Notes: generated from the sequence alone by a model not told the origin. DNA of 64,000 bases from Bacteroidales bacterium UBA6445 (GCA_002439585.1 DJOF01000003.1:232710-296709); one strand, 5' to 3'; positions 52,918 through 62,502 are shown, numbered from the stretch's first letter. Numbers and translations: made by a program.

Positions 52918-54282
52918 ATGAAGCATCTGTTAATCTTAGCGGCTGTGTTGTTGCCTTTGCCGGCAATGGCGCAATCCAATGAATCCGCTGCTGTGTCCGA
53001 TGATAATAATGAGATTCCAGCAAAGGCGTATTTCAAAAATGGGAAGTTGCACGTGGCCACTAGCAACGACAAATTTAAGATTCAATTCGACAACAGGATT
53101 TACACCGACTTGTCGTTCTATACTCCCACAGAATCTGTCGCCGGTTTGGAGTCGAAGCCCAACAACGACCTTGAAGAGGACGATGGCAAGTTCCAGTTCA
53201 ACAACGGGGTAAGCATACGCCGTGCGCGCTTCGGCGTGAAAGCCACCTTGTTCGATAACTGGTTTGCGGAGTTCGATGTGGACTTCGCTTACAACGAGGT
53301 CGAGCTGAAAGATATGTACGTGGGCTATAAGTTCAACGAACATTGGTCCGTGCAGGCAGGGCATTTCAAAGAGCCCATGAGTATGGAGAGGCTTACCAGT
53401 TCGCGCTATCTGGTGTCTAACGAGCGGCCCATGTCGGTGGAGATGTTTGCCGGCGGCAGACGCCTCGGAATCGCCGCTACGGGGTGGGGCAACCATTGGT
53501 GGGCTTCAGGCGGTGTGTTCGGCCAGCAGGTGGACATATTGCAGAAAGAGAAGAACCGTGGCAGCGACGGGTATTCGTTTACCGGCCGTGTGGCGACTTC
53601 CCCTGTTAATAACGATAATTTGACGCTCCACCTAGGCGGCTACGCCACGTACCGCACTCCGGACGGAGGAGGGAAGGAGGACAGGATAGTCGAGTTCCGC
53701 ACGTTCCCGGAAAGCCGCACCGATAGGCGGAGGTTCGTGAGGGTAGAGATACCGAATGCCAACCACTATGCAACTTACGGTTTGGAAGTGGCTGTGAAGT
53801 GGCAGAAACTGCTTGCCTATGGTGAGTATACATTCACCTCGCTTTCGCGCTACCGCAAGGATGGCGAGCGACACATCAACCTCAATAACGCGGAGTTCAA
53901 TGGCTGGTACGCCACGGCTTCATACATGATTTTGGGAGAGCAACGCAAATATGCGCCCGAGGATGCAGAGTTCGCCCCGTCCACAGTGAGCCGCAAGGGT
54001 GGAAAGCTGGAACTGGTGGGAAGGGTGAGCCATGTGAATCTGAACGATTTCCACGACAAGGCAGCACCGATAACTGGAGGTTCGGCTTATGGCTACAGTG
54101 TGAACCTTAACTGGTATCCGGTCAACAATCTGATGCTGGGGCTGAACTATACCTTCATGGACAACGACAAGTATGCCGATGACAAGGGGCATATCACCAT
54201 TGGGGGAAATAAGCTGAGCGAAGCCAGAGTAGGTGGCATCGATTTCCATATCACGCAGCTCCGCTGCATGATTTCTTTCTAA
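52918..54282 (+). CDS. Phosphate-selective porin (OprP/OprO family)
   Basis: 454 residues. Signal peptide MKHLLILAAVLLPLPAMAQ. The mature part is a 16-strand-type barrel with family hallmarks: VSIRRARFGVKATLFDNWFAEFDVDFAYNEVELKDMYVGYKF, then QAGHFKEPMSMERLTSSRYLVSNERP and AFSVNLNWYP-like strands before the end (YSVNLNWYPVNNLMLGLNYTF). It admits anions, probably phosphate or phosphorylated solutes. First gene of an operon with a lamin-tail lipoprotein (32 nt) and a phytase-like protein, which supports a phosphate role. Codon use appears richer in GC than the left half of the window. Confidence 0.88.
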   Translation: MKHLLILAAVLLPLPAMAQSNESAAVSDDNNEIPAKAYFKNGKLHVATSNDKFKIQFDNRIYTDLSFYTPTESVAGLESKPNNDLEEDDGKFQFNNGVSIRRARFGVKATLFDNWFAEFDVDFAYNEVELKDMYVGYKFNEHWSVQAGHFKEPMSMERLTSSRYLVSNERPMSVEMFAGGRRLGIAATGWGNHWWASGGVFGQQVDILQKEKNRGSDGYSFTGRVATSPVNNDNLTLHLGGYATYRTPDGGGKEDRIVEFRTFPESRTDRRRFVRVEIPNANHYATYGLEVAVKWQKLLAYGEYTFTSLSRYRKDGERHINLNNAEFNGWYATASYMILGEQRKYAPEDAEFAPSTVSRKGGKLELVGRVSHVNLNDFHDKAAPITGGSAYGYSVNLNWYPVNNLMLGLNYTFMDNDKYADDKGHITIGGNKLSEARVGGIDFHITQLRCMISF

Positions 54283-54314
54283 TTCAAAGTGCAATCATTG
54301 AACACAATTAATTT

Positions 54315-55709
54315 ATGAACAAGAAAATCATTTACGCTTTCGCCTTGTGCGCTACAGCGACATCTTTCTATTCTTGCAAGGACGATAGCGAGGACGATTT
54401 GAATGTCCCGTCGGGCGTCAAGGGTATCTATATCAACGAGGTATGTTCGAGCGGTAACGATTGGGTGGAGTTTTACAACTCTACCGACAAGGAAGTGTCT
54501 CTCGGTGGCTTCCATTTGCAGGATAGCAAGGGGGCAGAAGAGGAATACACAATTTCTTCCGATACCAAGATTCCCGCAAAAGGCTTTTTGGTCCTTGAAA
54601 AAGGCTCTTCGTTCGAATTTGGTATAGGCAGCGGTGGCGATGAGATAAAGTTGCTGGACGATAACTATTCCATTATAGATGACGTGATTGTGCCGAAGCT
54701 GGCGGATGGCGAGACTTATTCTAGGAAGACAGATGGGGTTGGCGACTGGACAGTCGTAGCGAACGGCACGAAGGGACGCAGCAATGGTTCGGCAGTGCCG
54801 TCTTCTTCGCTCGTGGGCAAGCTATTCGTAAACGAAGTCTACACGTTCAGTGACCAGAAGGATATCAACGACCTCGACTATATTGAACTTTACAACGCTT
54901 CTTCGGAAACGGTCGCAGTGGGTGGCTTGAAGTTGTGGGAAGGCGGCGGGCAGGCCGAGGCTTGGACGATTCCTTCCGGCAAGTCTATCTCCCCGAAAGG
55001 CTTTTTGGTCATCGAGTGCGACAAGGAGAACCTCCACAATGATCCGACTAATTATCCGTCGTGGGGATTGAGCAAGAACGAAGAGACCATTGTGCTGGCC
55101 GACGACAAGTTCAGTGTCATCGACGAGGTGAAGACTCCTAGCCTGTCCACAGGTGAGACCTACGGCCGCAAGACCGATGGTGCGAAGGAGTGGGTGATAT
55201 TTGTGGAACTCACTAAGGGCAAGAGCAACGATGGCGCGAAGGAAAAGCAAACAATCGTGAATACGTATGGCATCTATGTCAACGAGGTGTTTACCAACAA
55301 CCAGAAAGGTGAGCCTACGTTGAATTGGGACGAGACGAAGGATTTCATCGAGCTTTACAATTCGACTGACAAGGATTTCGACCTCAGCGGCTTCAGCATG
55401 CTCGATGACAAGATGGAGGAGGGCGACCGCTTCACCTTCAAGTCCGGCACGGTGATCAAGGCCAAGTCGTTCTTGACGGTCAATGTGGAGAAGAATAACA
55501 CCGATGGTCCGTCTTTCGGATTAGGCAAGGGCGGAGACAAGGTGTTCCTTTTCGACAAGGACAAAAAAACTGTAGATGAGGTGGTCACTCCTAAATTCGC
55601 AGATGGCGAGATTTACAGCTACGGCCGCAAATCCGACGGAGCTGCTGAGTTGGTTGTGTTTGTCGAAGTGTCGAAGAACGCAAGCAACAACGGCAAGAAA
55701 ACGAAATAA
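54315..55709 (+). CDS. Lipoprotein with three lamin-tail domains
   Basis: 464 residues. Lipoprotein signal MNKKIIYAFALCATATSFYSC. Three successive lamin-tail (LTD) beta-domains begin IYINEVCSSGNDWVEFYNST (about 35), LFVNEVYTFSDQKDINDLDYIELYNASSE (about 172) and IYVNEVFTNNQKGEP ... DFIELYNST (about 318). Each has the (I/L)E(F/L)YN core, then a GF(L/T)V segment and a GETYGRKTDG-like end. LTDs are structural modules often beside phosphatases, nucleases or phytase-like domains; no enzyme domain is present here. Probably a surface scaffold for the porin and the esterase encoded 6 nt downstream. Confidence 0.88.
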   Translation: MNKKIIYAFALCATATSFYSCKDDSEDDLNVPSGVKGIYINEVCSSGNDWVEFYNSTDKEVSLGGFHLQDSKGAEEEYTISSDTKIPAKGFLVLEKGSSFEFGIGSGGDEIKLLDDNYSIIDDVIVPKLADGETYSRKTDGVGDWTVVANGTKGRSNGSAVPSSSLVGKLFVNEVYTFSDQKDINDLDYIELYNASSETVAVGGLKLWEGGGQAEAWTIPSGKSISPKGFLVIECDKENLHNDPTNYPSWGLSKNEETIVLADDKFSVIDEVKTPSLSTGETYGRKTDGAKEWVIFVELTKGKSNDGAKEKQTIVNTYGIYVNEVFTNNQKGEPTLNWDETKDFIELYNSTDKDFDLSGFSMLDDKMEEGDRFTFKSGTVIKAKSFLTVNVEKNNTDGPSFGLGKGGDKVFLFDKDKKTVDEVVTPKFADGEIYSYGRKSDGAAELVVFVEVSKNASNNGKKTK

Positions 55710-55715
55710 CAGGCT

Positions 55716-56825
55716 ATGGTTGGTCTTAAGTCATTATCGACAGTCCTGCTTTGCGGGACTGCCTTTTTTTCTTTTACTGGGGAGCGTTGCCAGAGCGTGG
55801 TAATTCCATATACTTCCGTAAAAAGTGGAGATGCGGAGGTGCTCTATGGCGGTTACGGTTCGGATCTGGCCTATGATGCAGCGGACAGCACGTATTGGCT
55901 GCTTACGGATCGCGGCCCTAACGTGGACGGTCCCACAAAGGAAAGCAAGGTATTCCTCAATCCTGGGTTTAACCCCCACATAGGCGTGTTCAAGTTACAG
56001 GGCGATTCGTTGGTGAGGGTGAGAACCGTGCGGCTATGCGAGGCGGACGGGACTCCGTTTACGGGTCTGCCCGAAAGAATAGGCGATGGCACCACCGGAG
56101 AGTTTGCTTTTGATATGTCGGGACATTCGCTTGATGGCAACAGACGCGGGATAGACCCCGAGGGCCTGGCTTTGGATACAGATGGTACATTTTGGGTGAG
56201 CGACGAATATGGCCCTTACTTGATGCACTTCTCTAAGGACGGCAGGCTGCTGCGGAAGTTGTCACCGCTAAATGGCGGGCTACCAGGTCGGTATGCCCAA
56301 CGCTGTCCCAACAGGGGGCTGGAAGGACTTTGCATGAGGAAATCCACTGGGGCGATATACGGCATGCTTCAATCACCGTTGCAAGGTAGTAAGGAACGGG
56401 TCCTGCCATTGTTCGAGATGGACAGGTCGGGGCAGGTCCGGGATTTCGACTACCCGCTGTCCGAAGAGGCGCAGGGTGTGAGCGCAATTTGCGCCTTGGG
56501 CGACTCCTCCTTGCTCGTGCTTGAGCGAGACGGGAAGTTCCCGAAGGACGGGAAAGGATTCAAGCGCATTTTCAAGGTAGACATACCCGCCTGCGGGGCA
56601 GGGCTGCTGAAAAAGCGACTGGTTGTGGATGTGCTGGCTGCTTGTCCCGGCTATGACCACGACAAGATAGAGGGAATGGCTGTTGTGGAGGATTCGGTGA
56701 TTTGCATCTCCAACGATGACGATTTCGGTGTCACGACCGAAAATCAGCGAGTGGTGACCAAGCTGAAGCCAGACGGAACACCAGATCACAGCACCCTCAC
56801 CTTCATTCCTGTCGCCAATCTTTGA
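55716..56825 (+). CDS. Phytase-like esterase (esterase-like activity of phytase family)
   Basis: 369 residues. Hydrophobic N-terminal export signal (VGLKSLSTVLLCGTAFFSFTG). Matches the phytase-like beta-propeller family: DLAYDAADSTYWLLTDRGPN, IDPEGLALDTDGTFWVSDEYGPYLMHFSKDGRLLRKLSP, NRGLEGLCMRKSTGAIYGMLQSPL, and CPGYDHDKIEGMAVVEDSVICISNDDDFG. Acidic Asp/Glu clusters suggest Ca2+ binding. It may hydrolyse phosphoesters at the surface or in the periplasm, with the porin bringing in the product. Last gene of the three-gene unit. Confidence 0.88.
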   Translation: MVGLKSLSTVLLCGTAFFSFTGERCQSVVIPYTSVKSGDAEVLYGGYGSDLAYDAADSTYWLLTDRGPNVDGPTKESKVFLNPGFNPHIGVFKLQGDSLVRVRTVRLCEADGTPFTGLPERIGDGTTGEFAFDMSGHSLDGNRRGIDPEGLALDTDGTFWVSDEYGPYLMHFSKDGRLLRKLSPLNGGLPGRYAQRCPNRGLEGLCMRKSTGAIYGMLQSPLQGSKERVLPLFEMDRSGQVRDFDYPLSEEAQGVSAICALGDSSLLVLERDGKFPKDGKGFKRIFKVDIPACGAGLLKKRLVVDVLAACPGYDHDKIEGMAVVEDSVICISNDDDFGVTTENQRVVTKLKPDGTPDHSTLTFIPVANL

Positions 56826-56891
56826 TCCTGTACGGGGCAGACCACGCCTTGTTCGATATGATTTGATACATATTTCGCGAGTCAACTTTAT

Positions 56892-56930
56892 AGCCATTTC
56901 CAGACATTGCCAATGTGTAAGGAAATGGCT
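56892..56930 (+). terminator. Large hairpin after the phytase operon
   Basis: A 10-bp stem AGCCATTTCC (56892-56901) / GGAAATGGCT (56921-56930) encloses a smaller ACATT/AATGT hairpin. It lies 66 nt after the stop; a T-rich stretch (TTATTTTTTT) comes only 35 nt later, so it is an atypical terminator or a processing stop. The rest of the 350-bp gap 56826-57175 shows only a GCATGGCCATGC palindrome. Confidence 0.5.
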
Positions 56931-57175
56931 CCTGCGTGTGTACACAAACGGCCTTTTTGGGATTATTTTTTTATGGATTTAACTACTTGTATGTCAATTG
57001 TTTATTGATAGTTTTTGAATTTCGCACATTTTGAAAAACGGGGGAGGTTTTTTGATTTTCCGCCCGAGAGCATGGCCATGCAACCACGGTGGGATGGGGG
57101 GCAGCCGCCAAGCCGTCCGTCATCCTGCCTATTTTGTAAAAGCGCCATTGAGAAAACACACAAGGCATCGCCGGA

Positions 57176-58870
57176 TCAGAAGGCGCACACGGCGCGGACG
57201 TAGTGGTTGGCCGCCTTCGGATCAGTTTTTACATAGCCTTTGCTGACCATGGGTTGGATGGCGAAGATGTAGGCTAAGCCATAGGTTGCGCCTTCTGTGG
57301 AGGACCAATAAGAATAATTGGCCAGTGGTTCGCCGCGTCCTGCGGCAGCCACCGCATCGTTGACGATGCCCTTGGTCTCGAGTGCGAAGTAGACTTGGCC
57401 AGTATGCATAATGTCCTCGTCCTTGCAGAAAAGCATGTGCAGCTCCTTCCCCGAGGGGAGATACCACCCTGTGCTGCCTTCCGGCGCGGGCGTGGCGTTG
57501 CGGAAGTTGATGAGCTCCTGGGCGGGAATGACCTTGGTGTTGTAGTGGGCGTCATCGCAATGGCGGTTGTATGCCAGCAGCACTTTCGTGTTCTGGTAGC
57601 CGAGGATCATCTGCAAGCCTTTCCACCAATCCTCCTCATGTGCGGCAATGGAGCTGTAGTCCGAAGCCGACGGGTTGAGCTCCGGCGTACTGTTTTGGTA
57701 GGCATACACGCTGGCTTCATCTTCCAGGGAGTTGTCCTGCCACGGTATGCTGCTGGCGATGTTCCTCATGGCCACTGCCAGCCCGTGCGTGCAGTGGGGG
57801 AAGTCCTTCGCCATGACTTTGTCGTCGGCCAGCGATGCGGGCTCTTGTCTGCCGGACGGGTCGGTCTCGGCGGGTGTCCAGAAGACGATGGCCGCCACCT
57901 TGGCCTTCTGCTCCGCTGTGAGGGCGGTCTCCTTGGGCAGCAGATGTCCGTCGTCCAGCAGATAGTCGCCCCGCTGTATGGTGTAGCTCTTTTGGGTTGT
58001 CATCGCGCCGTCCACCTTGTACCTCTTGTATGTCCCGTAGATGGGTTCGGAGGGGGTGATGGAGAAGCCCCGGGGCTCCCCGTCGTCGTAGCTTCCCTCT
58101 ATCGTCGGCAAGGAAGCTGGCAGCACGTAGCGGTAGGAGCCGTCGGCCATGCGCAGCGGTTGGGCGGCGCCAGTGAACGTGGCTGCCGGCGCAACGGTGT
58201 AGTCGGACACCCGCGCGTCGGTAAACTTATAGACCGTCTTCGGCAGTTCGATCACGGCCAACGCCAAGGCATGGCTCATGACGAAGTCGAGCCGGAGCGT
58301 GCCGTTGTCCCGTGTGGGCGTGCAAGAGGCGGTCATCAGGTCGGAGGCGGCGTAGGCCTCATGGGTGCTTTGGTCGGCCTTCACCTGCCAATCATTTACA
58401 AGCGGGTAAAGGAAATGCCTGCTTGGATTCTGCATCGCGTACTCCAGCATACTGCTGATGAGCTGCTCGTCCAGGTCGGGGCGGTAGGGGTAATAGAGGT
58501 GGTAGTCCTCATTCTCCAGCCCTCCCACAAGCGTCGTGCCCGCCTCGGGCTTCCATACGAGCTGCCCCGTGGCGGCGTCGGTCTCGGCGGTGAGCTTCAC
58601 ATTGGCGTAGACCATCTTCTTGTCTATGCCCCATCCGCGCGTGACGAAGAGCCCGCAGGCATCGCCCTCGGTGAACTCGGTGGTGTAGCCGTTCTCTACC
58701 GCACGAGTCGTTTTATCCTCAGCCGACGCATAGCCTCCGTCGGTCACGGAAATGGCGAGTTGTTGTGCATTGTCTTGTGTGGCAGGGAACTCTTCTTGCG
58801 TGCAGGAGGCAAACAGTAGGAGCAATGCGGCTTGCAAAAGATGGTATATGTTTAGTATCTTCATATTCAT
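57176..58870 (-). CDS. Fimbrillin-family lipoprotein with lectin-like C-terminal domain (1)
   Basis: 564 residues. Lipoprotein signal MNMKILNIYHLLQAALLLLFASC. The fimbrillin-like N-terminal half has TRAVENGYTTEFTEGDACGLFVTRG and LVWKPEAGTTLVGGLENEDYHLYYPYRPD, with LRLDFVMSHALALAVIELPKT, as in the FimA/Mfa1-like family. The last 150 residues form an Lcl/FISUMP-like domain: GSTGWYLPSGKELHMLF and NYSYWSSTEGATYGLAYIF, ending HYVRAVCAF. It probably forms or tips a surface pilus or adhesin. It is downstream of, and similar in layout to, the neighbour that ends 21 nt before it. Confidence 0.85.
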   Translation of the reverse strand: MNMKILNIYHLLQAALLLLFASCTQEEFPATQDNAQQLAISVTDGGYASAEDKTTRAVENGYTTEFTEGDACGLFVTRGWGIDKKMVYANVKLTAETDAATGQLVWKPEAGTTLVGGLENEDYHLYYPYRPDLDEQLISSMLEYAMQNPSRHFLYPLVNDWQVKADQSTHEAYAASDLMTASCTPTRDNGTLRLDFVMSHALALAVIELPKTVYKFTDARVSDYTVAPAATFTGAAQPLRMADGSYRYVLPASLPTIEGSYDDGEPRGFSITPSEPIYGTYKRYKVDGAMTTQKSYTIQRGDYLLDDGHLLPKETALTAEQKAKVAAIVFWTPAETDPSGRQEPASLADDKVMAKDFPHCTHGLAVAMRNIASSIPWQDNSLEDEASVYAYQNSTPELNPSASDYSSIAAHEEDWWKGLQMILGYQNTKVLLAYNRHCDDAHYNTKVIPAQELINFRNATPAPEGSTGWYLPSGKELHMLFCKDEDIMHTGQVYFALETKGIVNDAVAAAGRGEPLANYSYWSSTEGATYGLAYIFAIQPMVSKGYVKTDPKAANHYVRAVCAF

Positions 58871-58891
58871 GTTCGTAATAGATAAAACAGA

Positions 58892-60565
58892 TTAGAAAGC
58901 AAGGACGGGACGCACAAGGAGGAAGCGGTCCTTAGCGTTCTGAACACTGACCACAAACCCGCTTGAGCCGAAGCACCAGGTCCGTGCTTGGTTTTCCGAA
59001 TCCTCCGACGAGGACCAAAACCACTCGTTGCTGTAAAAATTACTTTTGTTGTCTGCTGCAATTTTCTCCATCCACGCGTTTAAAGCAGCGGGGACATCGC
59101 CTTGACCTCCCCAATATAAATAATTGCTGTCCGACGAGGTTTGCTGGGTTACGTCCGCCAAAGCCGGACAACCGCCTAAATTTTGCAGTATGTCCCACCA
59201 CTGTCCGGAGGAAGGAATAAACCAGCCCGTAGTGGTTGCGGGGACAGGGCAGGTGCTGCTATAATCATCGGCAGCCTTGAACGCGGGGTAATTGTCGAAG
59301 TTGCCGCGACTGGACCGGATATGTTCACCATTTCCGTAACCGCTGATGTCGTTGTAGTTCTCGGCTTTCGTCTGGCATTTTGTAAGCCCCGCGTCCTTAT
59401 TTTCAGGATTCCAACGTTGGCCTGTCGCCGCATTCTTCACGCACATCACCAGCCCATGCACCTTTCCAGCGCCCAGTTTGGCCTTCTCGGTAGCTCCGAT
59501 GCGGCTCGGGTCGGTCTGAAACACGATGCCGACGACGGTCTTTCCCTCCATGGGGTCGGGCTTTGGGTCTGCCGTCACCACGCTTCCGTCAGCATATTGC
59601 TTGCGCAGTCCGCCGTCGCTCCACGTCCCGTCGGAGTAGAAGTAGTCGCCAACCTTCAGCTCGTCGGCCTTGAAGAGCCGTGCCGAGGCGACATCCTCCT
59701 CGCCGTCATAGCCCCATGTTGCACCCGTCACCGTCCTGACATCTATTCCGTCAGCCTTCACGGTGATGGTGTAGGCATATCGCTTGCCACCAAAATAGTC
59801 AAATTTGCCGGCAGCTTCTGTGTCGGGAGTATAGGTAAAGGCGTTGCTGCCTATGTTTATTCGGATGAGCGGCTTGCCCGTCATATCCTGTGGCGGCACC
59901 AAAGATTCGTATTTCTTCGTTGCGGCGTCGTAATAGGGCTTTATCTCACCGTCCGATTGGTTACCCGGTGCAACCAAGCCGGCGGTTGAGTGCGTTAGTG
60001 GGTCTCCGAAAATGGTGACGGTTGCACCCTTCAGTTCCTCTTCTGTAATGCCTTCGCCTGTCTTGAGCGTCACTTCTATTTTAGCCATGCGGTGTACGAA
60101 ACGGAGGTTTATGGCTTGGTCATAACGTCCTATGGTACTAGCGTATAGGACATCGAAAGCAGCGTACCCCTTGGTTTGGTCGGAAATATCCGTTTCTACT
60201 TCCAGGTCTGGTGTCCATGCCGAGATGCGGTCCTCATCGGTGTTCTTCCAGTAAAAGGCGTTATCGGCATCCTTTGGGACAGCGTTGCCGGCGGCATCCA
60301 TCACGTATGTTTTGCTGCCAAACTCACCTTTCATTTCCACTATGATTTCCTCTCCGCCCGTCCACGTGTCCTTGCCTGCGGCGCGGGTCTGTGGCTGCGA
60401 CACCTCCGCCGTCAGTTGCAGCGGATACTTGCCGTCGGGCAGGGGCGTAGTGCTTTCATCATCGCTGCTACAGGAAGAGAATGCTTCGCAGAAGAGTACC
60501 ACAATCAACAACCATTCGCTGATGTGCTGCCACGGCCTTCTCTCTATGTTCCTTATTATTCTCAT
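58892..60565 (-). CDS. Fimbrillin-family lipoprotein with lectin-like C-terminal domain (2)
   Basis: 557 residues from ATG 60565, giving MRIIRNIERRPWQHISEWLLIVVLFCEAFSSC as a long lipoprotein signal; a frame open to 60640 adds 25 residues lacking signal features. Fimbrillin features: PLQLTAEVSQPQTRAAGKDTWTGGEEIIVEM, then ADNAFYWKNTDEDRISAWTPD and INLRFVHRMAKIEVTLKTG. The C-terminal FISUMP/Lcl-like domain has TTGWFIPSSGQWWDILQNLGG and EWFWSSSEDSENQARTWCF, ending LLVRPVLAF. Paralogue of the next gene; the pair form a minus-strand operon. The remnant of a third lies upstream. Confidence 0.85.
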   Translation of the reverse strand: MRIIRNIERRPWQHISEWLLIVVLFCEAFSSCSSDDESTTPLPDGKYPLQLTAEVSQPQTRAAGKDTWTGGEEIIVEMKGEFGSKTYVMDAAGNAVPKDADNAFYWKNTDEDRISAWTPDLEVETDISDQTKGYAAFDVLYASTIGRYDQAINLRFVHRMAKIEVTLKTGEGITEEELKGATVTIFGDPLTHSTAGLVAPGNQSDGEIKPYYDAATKKYESLVPPQDMTGKPLIRINIGSNAFTYTPDTEAAGKFDYFGGKRYAYTITVKADGIDVRTVTGATWGYDGEEDVASARLFKADELKVGDYFYSDGTWSDGGLRKQYADGSVVTADPKPDPMEGKTVVGIVFQTDPSRIGATEKAKLGAGKVHGLVMCVKNAATGQRWNPENKDAGLTKCQTKAENYNDISGYGNGEHIRSSRGNFDNYPAFKAADDYSSTCPVPATTTGWFIPSSGQWWDILQNLGGCPALADVTQQTSSDSNYLYWGGQGDVPAALNAWMEKIAADNKSNFYSNEWFWSSSEDSENQARTWCFGSSGFVVSVQNAKDRFLLVRPVLAF

Positions 60566-60680
60566 ATTATCCTTATTTATTTCGTTTTGTGCCACCGCCC
60601 GTTGCAATGCGGACAGCTGAGCATTTATATCGCGTGCCACCGTGCTTACGTCTAATGCACGTTAGTGGCTTTCAGACACA

Positions 60681-60962
60681 CTACATTGTTGCATCACCCG
60701 AATGGCTACCACCGTCGGTCCAGTCCGAGATGGTTGCGCCTGTCACCTCGACCTCTACTGGCAGATGCAGATTGCCCATGAGTTTAACCGGTTTGACACC
60801 GTTATTGAAGTCCTTAATGGCCTCTGTAAGGTCGCTCACCACCTGCTGCATGTCTCCATTATTGAATGTGATGTCTACCGTCAAGGTCTGTGATTTCGTC
60901 GGGACGATGCCGAGTAGCCGAAAAAAAAGCGTGGAAACTGTACATACTAAAACGAGCTTAAT
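60681..60962 (-). pseudogene. Remnant of a fimbrillin-like gene (3' end)
   Basis: An open frame of about 93 codons without a plausible start, ending at TAG 60683-60681. Its last part (SDLTEAIKDFNNGVKPVKLMG, then HLPVEVEVTGATISDWTDGG) matches the C-terminal portion of Bacteroidales fimbrillin-like proteins. The upstream part is not protein-like and holds a T8 tract (60928-60921 on minus). It looks like the tail of a gene truncated by a rearrangement, with the break near 60950, close to the integrase region. Confidence 0.6.
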
Positions 60963-61099
60963 TTAACTTGATAAAATTTGGCGATAGCATCTACAAACAA
61001 CTGATAATAAGGAAAGAAACTGCAAAAACCAAATCATAAATAGATTTAAACGAATCAAAGTTTATTGGGGATGTGTGGGAACATTTACGGGAAAGATAT

Positions 61100-61107
61100 T
61101 ACCTTTG
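61100..61107 (+). promoter_or_regulatory. -7 element of the first recombinase
   Basis: TACCTTTG, 27 nt before the start at 61135. No standard -33 element found. The GC-poor 60963-61099 stretch shows nothing else definite. Confidence 0.5.
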
Positions 61108-61134
61108 CAGCAGAAATAAAAAAGCAAAGGAAAT

Positions 61135-62454
61135 ATGAAGATCACCATCACTACAAAGGAATATAAATCCAAGGAAAAGGATGCTCCCACAAAAGCCAAT
61201 CTTTGTTTCCGACTTCGGGACAAGGATGTTGACCTCAAAGTCCGTTCCGACATTGAGGTTATGCTTGATTATTGGGACAATGATACGCTTTCCTACTGGA
61301 GAACGAAGAAAGTTCCGTCTGGCGAGCAGAAGAAAGTCAAGGCTTTGGTGCAGTCCATTTTAACGACTCTCAGCGAGCTGTACAACCCTGCGACTGCTGA
61401 TGTTGCATGGATGAAGAATGTGATTGATGAATGTATCAATCCTGCTTCAAAGCCAACAGAGACATTGACTACTGTTGTGTCGAGAATGGAGCAATACATC
61501 ACGGAACATCCCATGAGTCCAAAGTCAGCATTGGTATATAAGCCAACCATCAAGAAACTCCAACGCTACGAAGCCTATAAAAGGGAAATAGAGGGAAAAG
61601 AAGACTTTACGCTCTATTGCGAGACCATCCGTCCCGAAGATTATCTTGACTTCCGTGAGTATGTCATTAATGAGTATATCCATTATAACGACTATCCAGA
61701 GTTCTATGAGCGGTTCAACCTTGGTATGCATCCACCCAAGCAGATGTCAAGCACACTGATTATTGCCATCATGCATCATTTGCGCATTGTCGGGCATTGG
61801 TGCATCAAGATGGGGTTTACAACCAACCGCTCATGCGATGCCTTCACCATTCCTGCCGCTGTGCAGGGTACACCGTTCTATCTGACCATTGAGGAACGTG
61901 ACAAGGTGTATAATGCTGACCTCTGCAACAAGCCAGAGTTAGAGGTGTACCGTGACTTGTTCATTTTCCAGTCAATGGTGGGTTGCAGAGTTGGAGATTT
62001 GTTCTCTTTTACGAAGGACAATATTGTCGGGGACATATTGCAGTATCTTCCACACAAGACCATGCGCAAGCGGTCGCAGACTGTGAGCGTTCCACTAACC
62101 TCAAAGGCAATGGAGATATTGAAACGCTACGAGGGCAAGCAAGAGAAACTTCTGCCGACAAAGCAAGTTTACCAATACAACGAAGGCATCCGTGCCGTGC
62201 TTCGGGAATGTGGCATCAACCGCATGGTAACAATCCTTGATACCGTCACAGGAAAGGAAGTACAAAAGCCAATATGCGATGTAGCCACAAGTCACATGGC
62301 AAGACGCAACTTCATCGGCAACCTCTACAAAAAGGTGAAAGACCCCGAGCTTGTGAGTTCCATGACAGGACATGTAAACGGAAGTAGAGCTTTCGCCAGA
62401 TACAGAGAGATTGATGAGGAAATGAAAGTAAATCTTGTCAACCTCATCAACTAA
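61135..62454 (+). CDS. Tyrosine recombinase (integrase) 1
   Basis: 439 residues, Bacteroidetes-type site-specific recombinase. N-terminal arm-binding domain (MKITITTKEYKSKEKDAPTKANLCFRLRDKD), a core-binding SAM-like domain at about 115-240, and the catalytic domain. Catalytic residues: Arg in FQSMVGCRVGD, Lys in YLPHKTMRKRSQTVSVPL, H387 and R390 in SHMARRNF, H413 in MTGHVNGS and nucleophile Y423 in FARYREID. All are present, so it should be active. It is followed 48 nt later by a paralogue. Such enzymes integrate mobile elements or invert promoters and surface genes in this phylum; the target is not visible. Confidence 0.93.
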   Translation: MKITITTKEYKSKEKDAPTKANLCFRLRDKDVDLKVRSDIEVMLDYWDNDTLSYWRTKKVPSGEQKKVKALVQSILTTLSELYNPATADVAWMKNVIDECINPASKPTETLTTVVSRMEQYITEHPMSPKSALVYKPTIKKLQRYEAYKREIEGKEDFTLYCETIRPEDYLDFREYVINEYIHYNDYPEFYERFNLGMHPPKQMSSTLIIAIMHHLRIVGHWCIKMGFTTNRSCDAFTIPAAVQGTPFYLTIEERDKVYNADLCNKPELEVYRDLFIFQSMVGCRVGDLFSFTKDNIVGDILQYLPHKTMRKRSQTVSVPLTSKAMEILKRYEGKQEKLLPTKQVYQYNEGIRAVLRECGINRMVTILDTVTGKEVQKPICDVATSHMARRNFIGNLYKKVKDPELVSSMTGHVNGSRAFARYREIDEEMKVNLVNLIN

Positions 62455-62502
62455 CTTTTATAGCATACCCAGTTTTACATTATTATAATTATATAGAGCA
62501 AC

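Noticed and set aside
57395..58819. 474-codon open frame on the plus strand
   Set aside because: It lies fully antisense to the fimbrillin-like gene, which has a lipoprotein signal and family motifs. The product is Gly/Val/Arg-rich with no recognisable domain: a shadow of GC-rich coding DNA.
59183..59989. 268-codon plus-strand frame
   Set aside because: Antisense to the second fimbrillin-like gene; no domain features.
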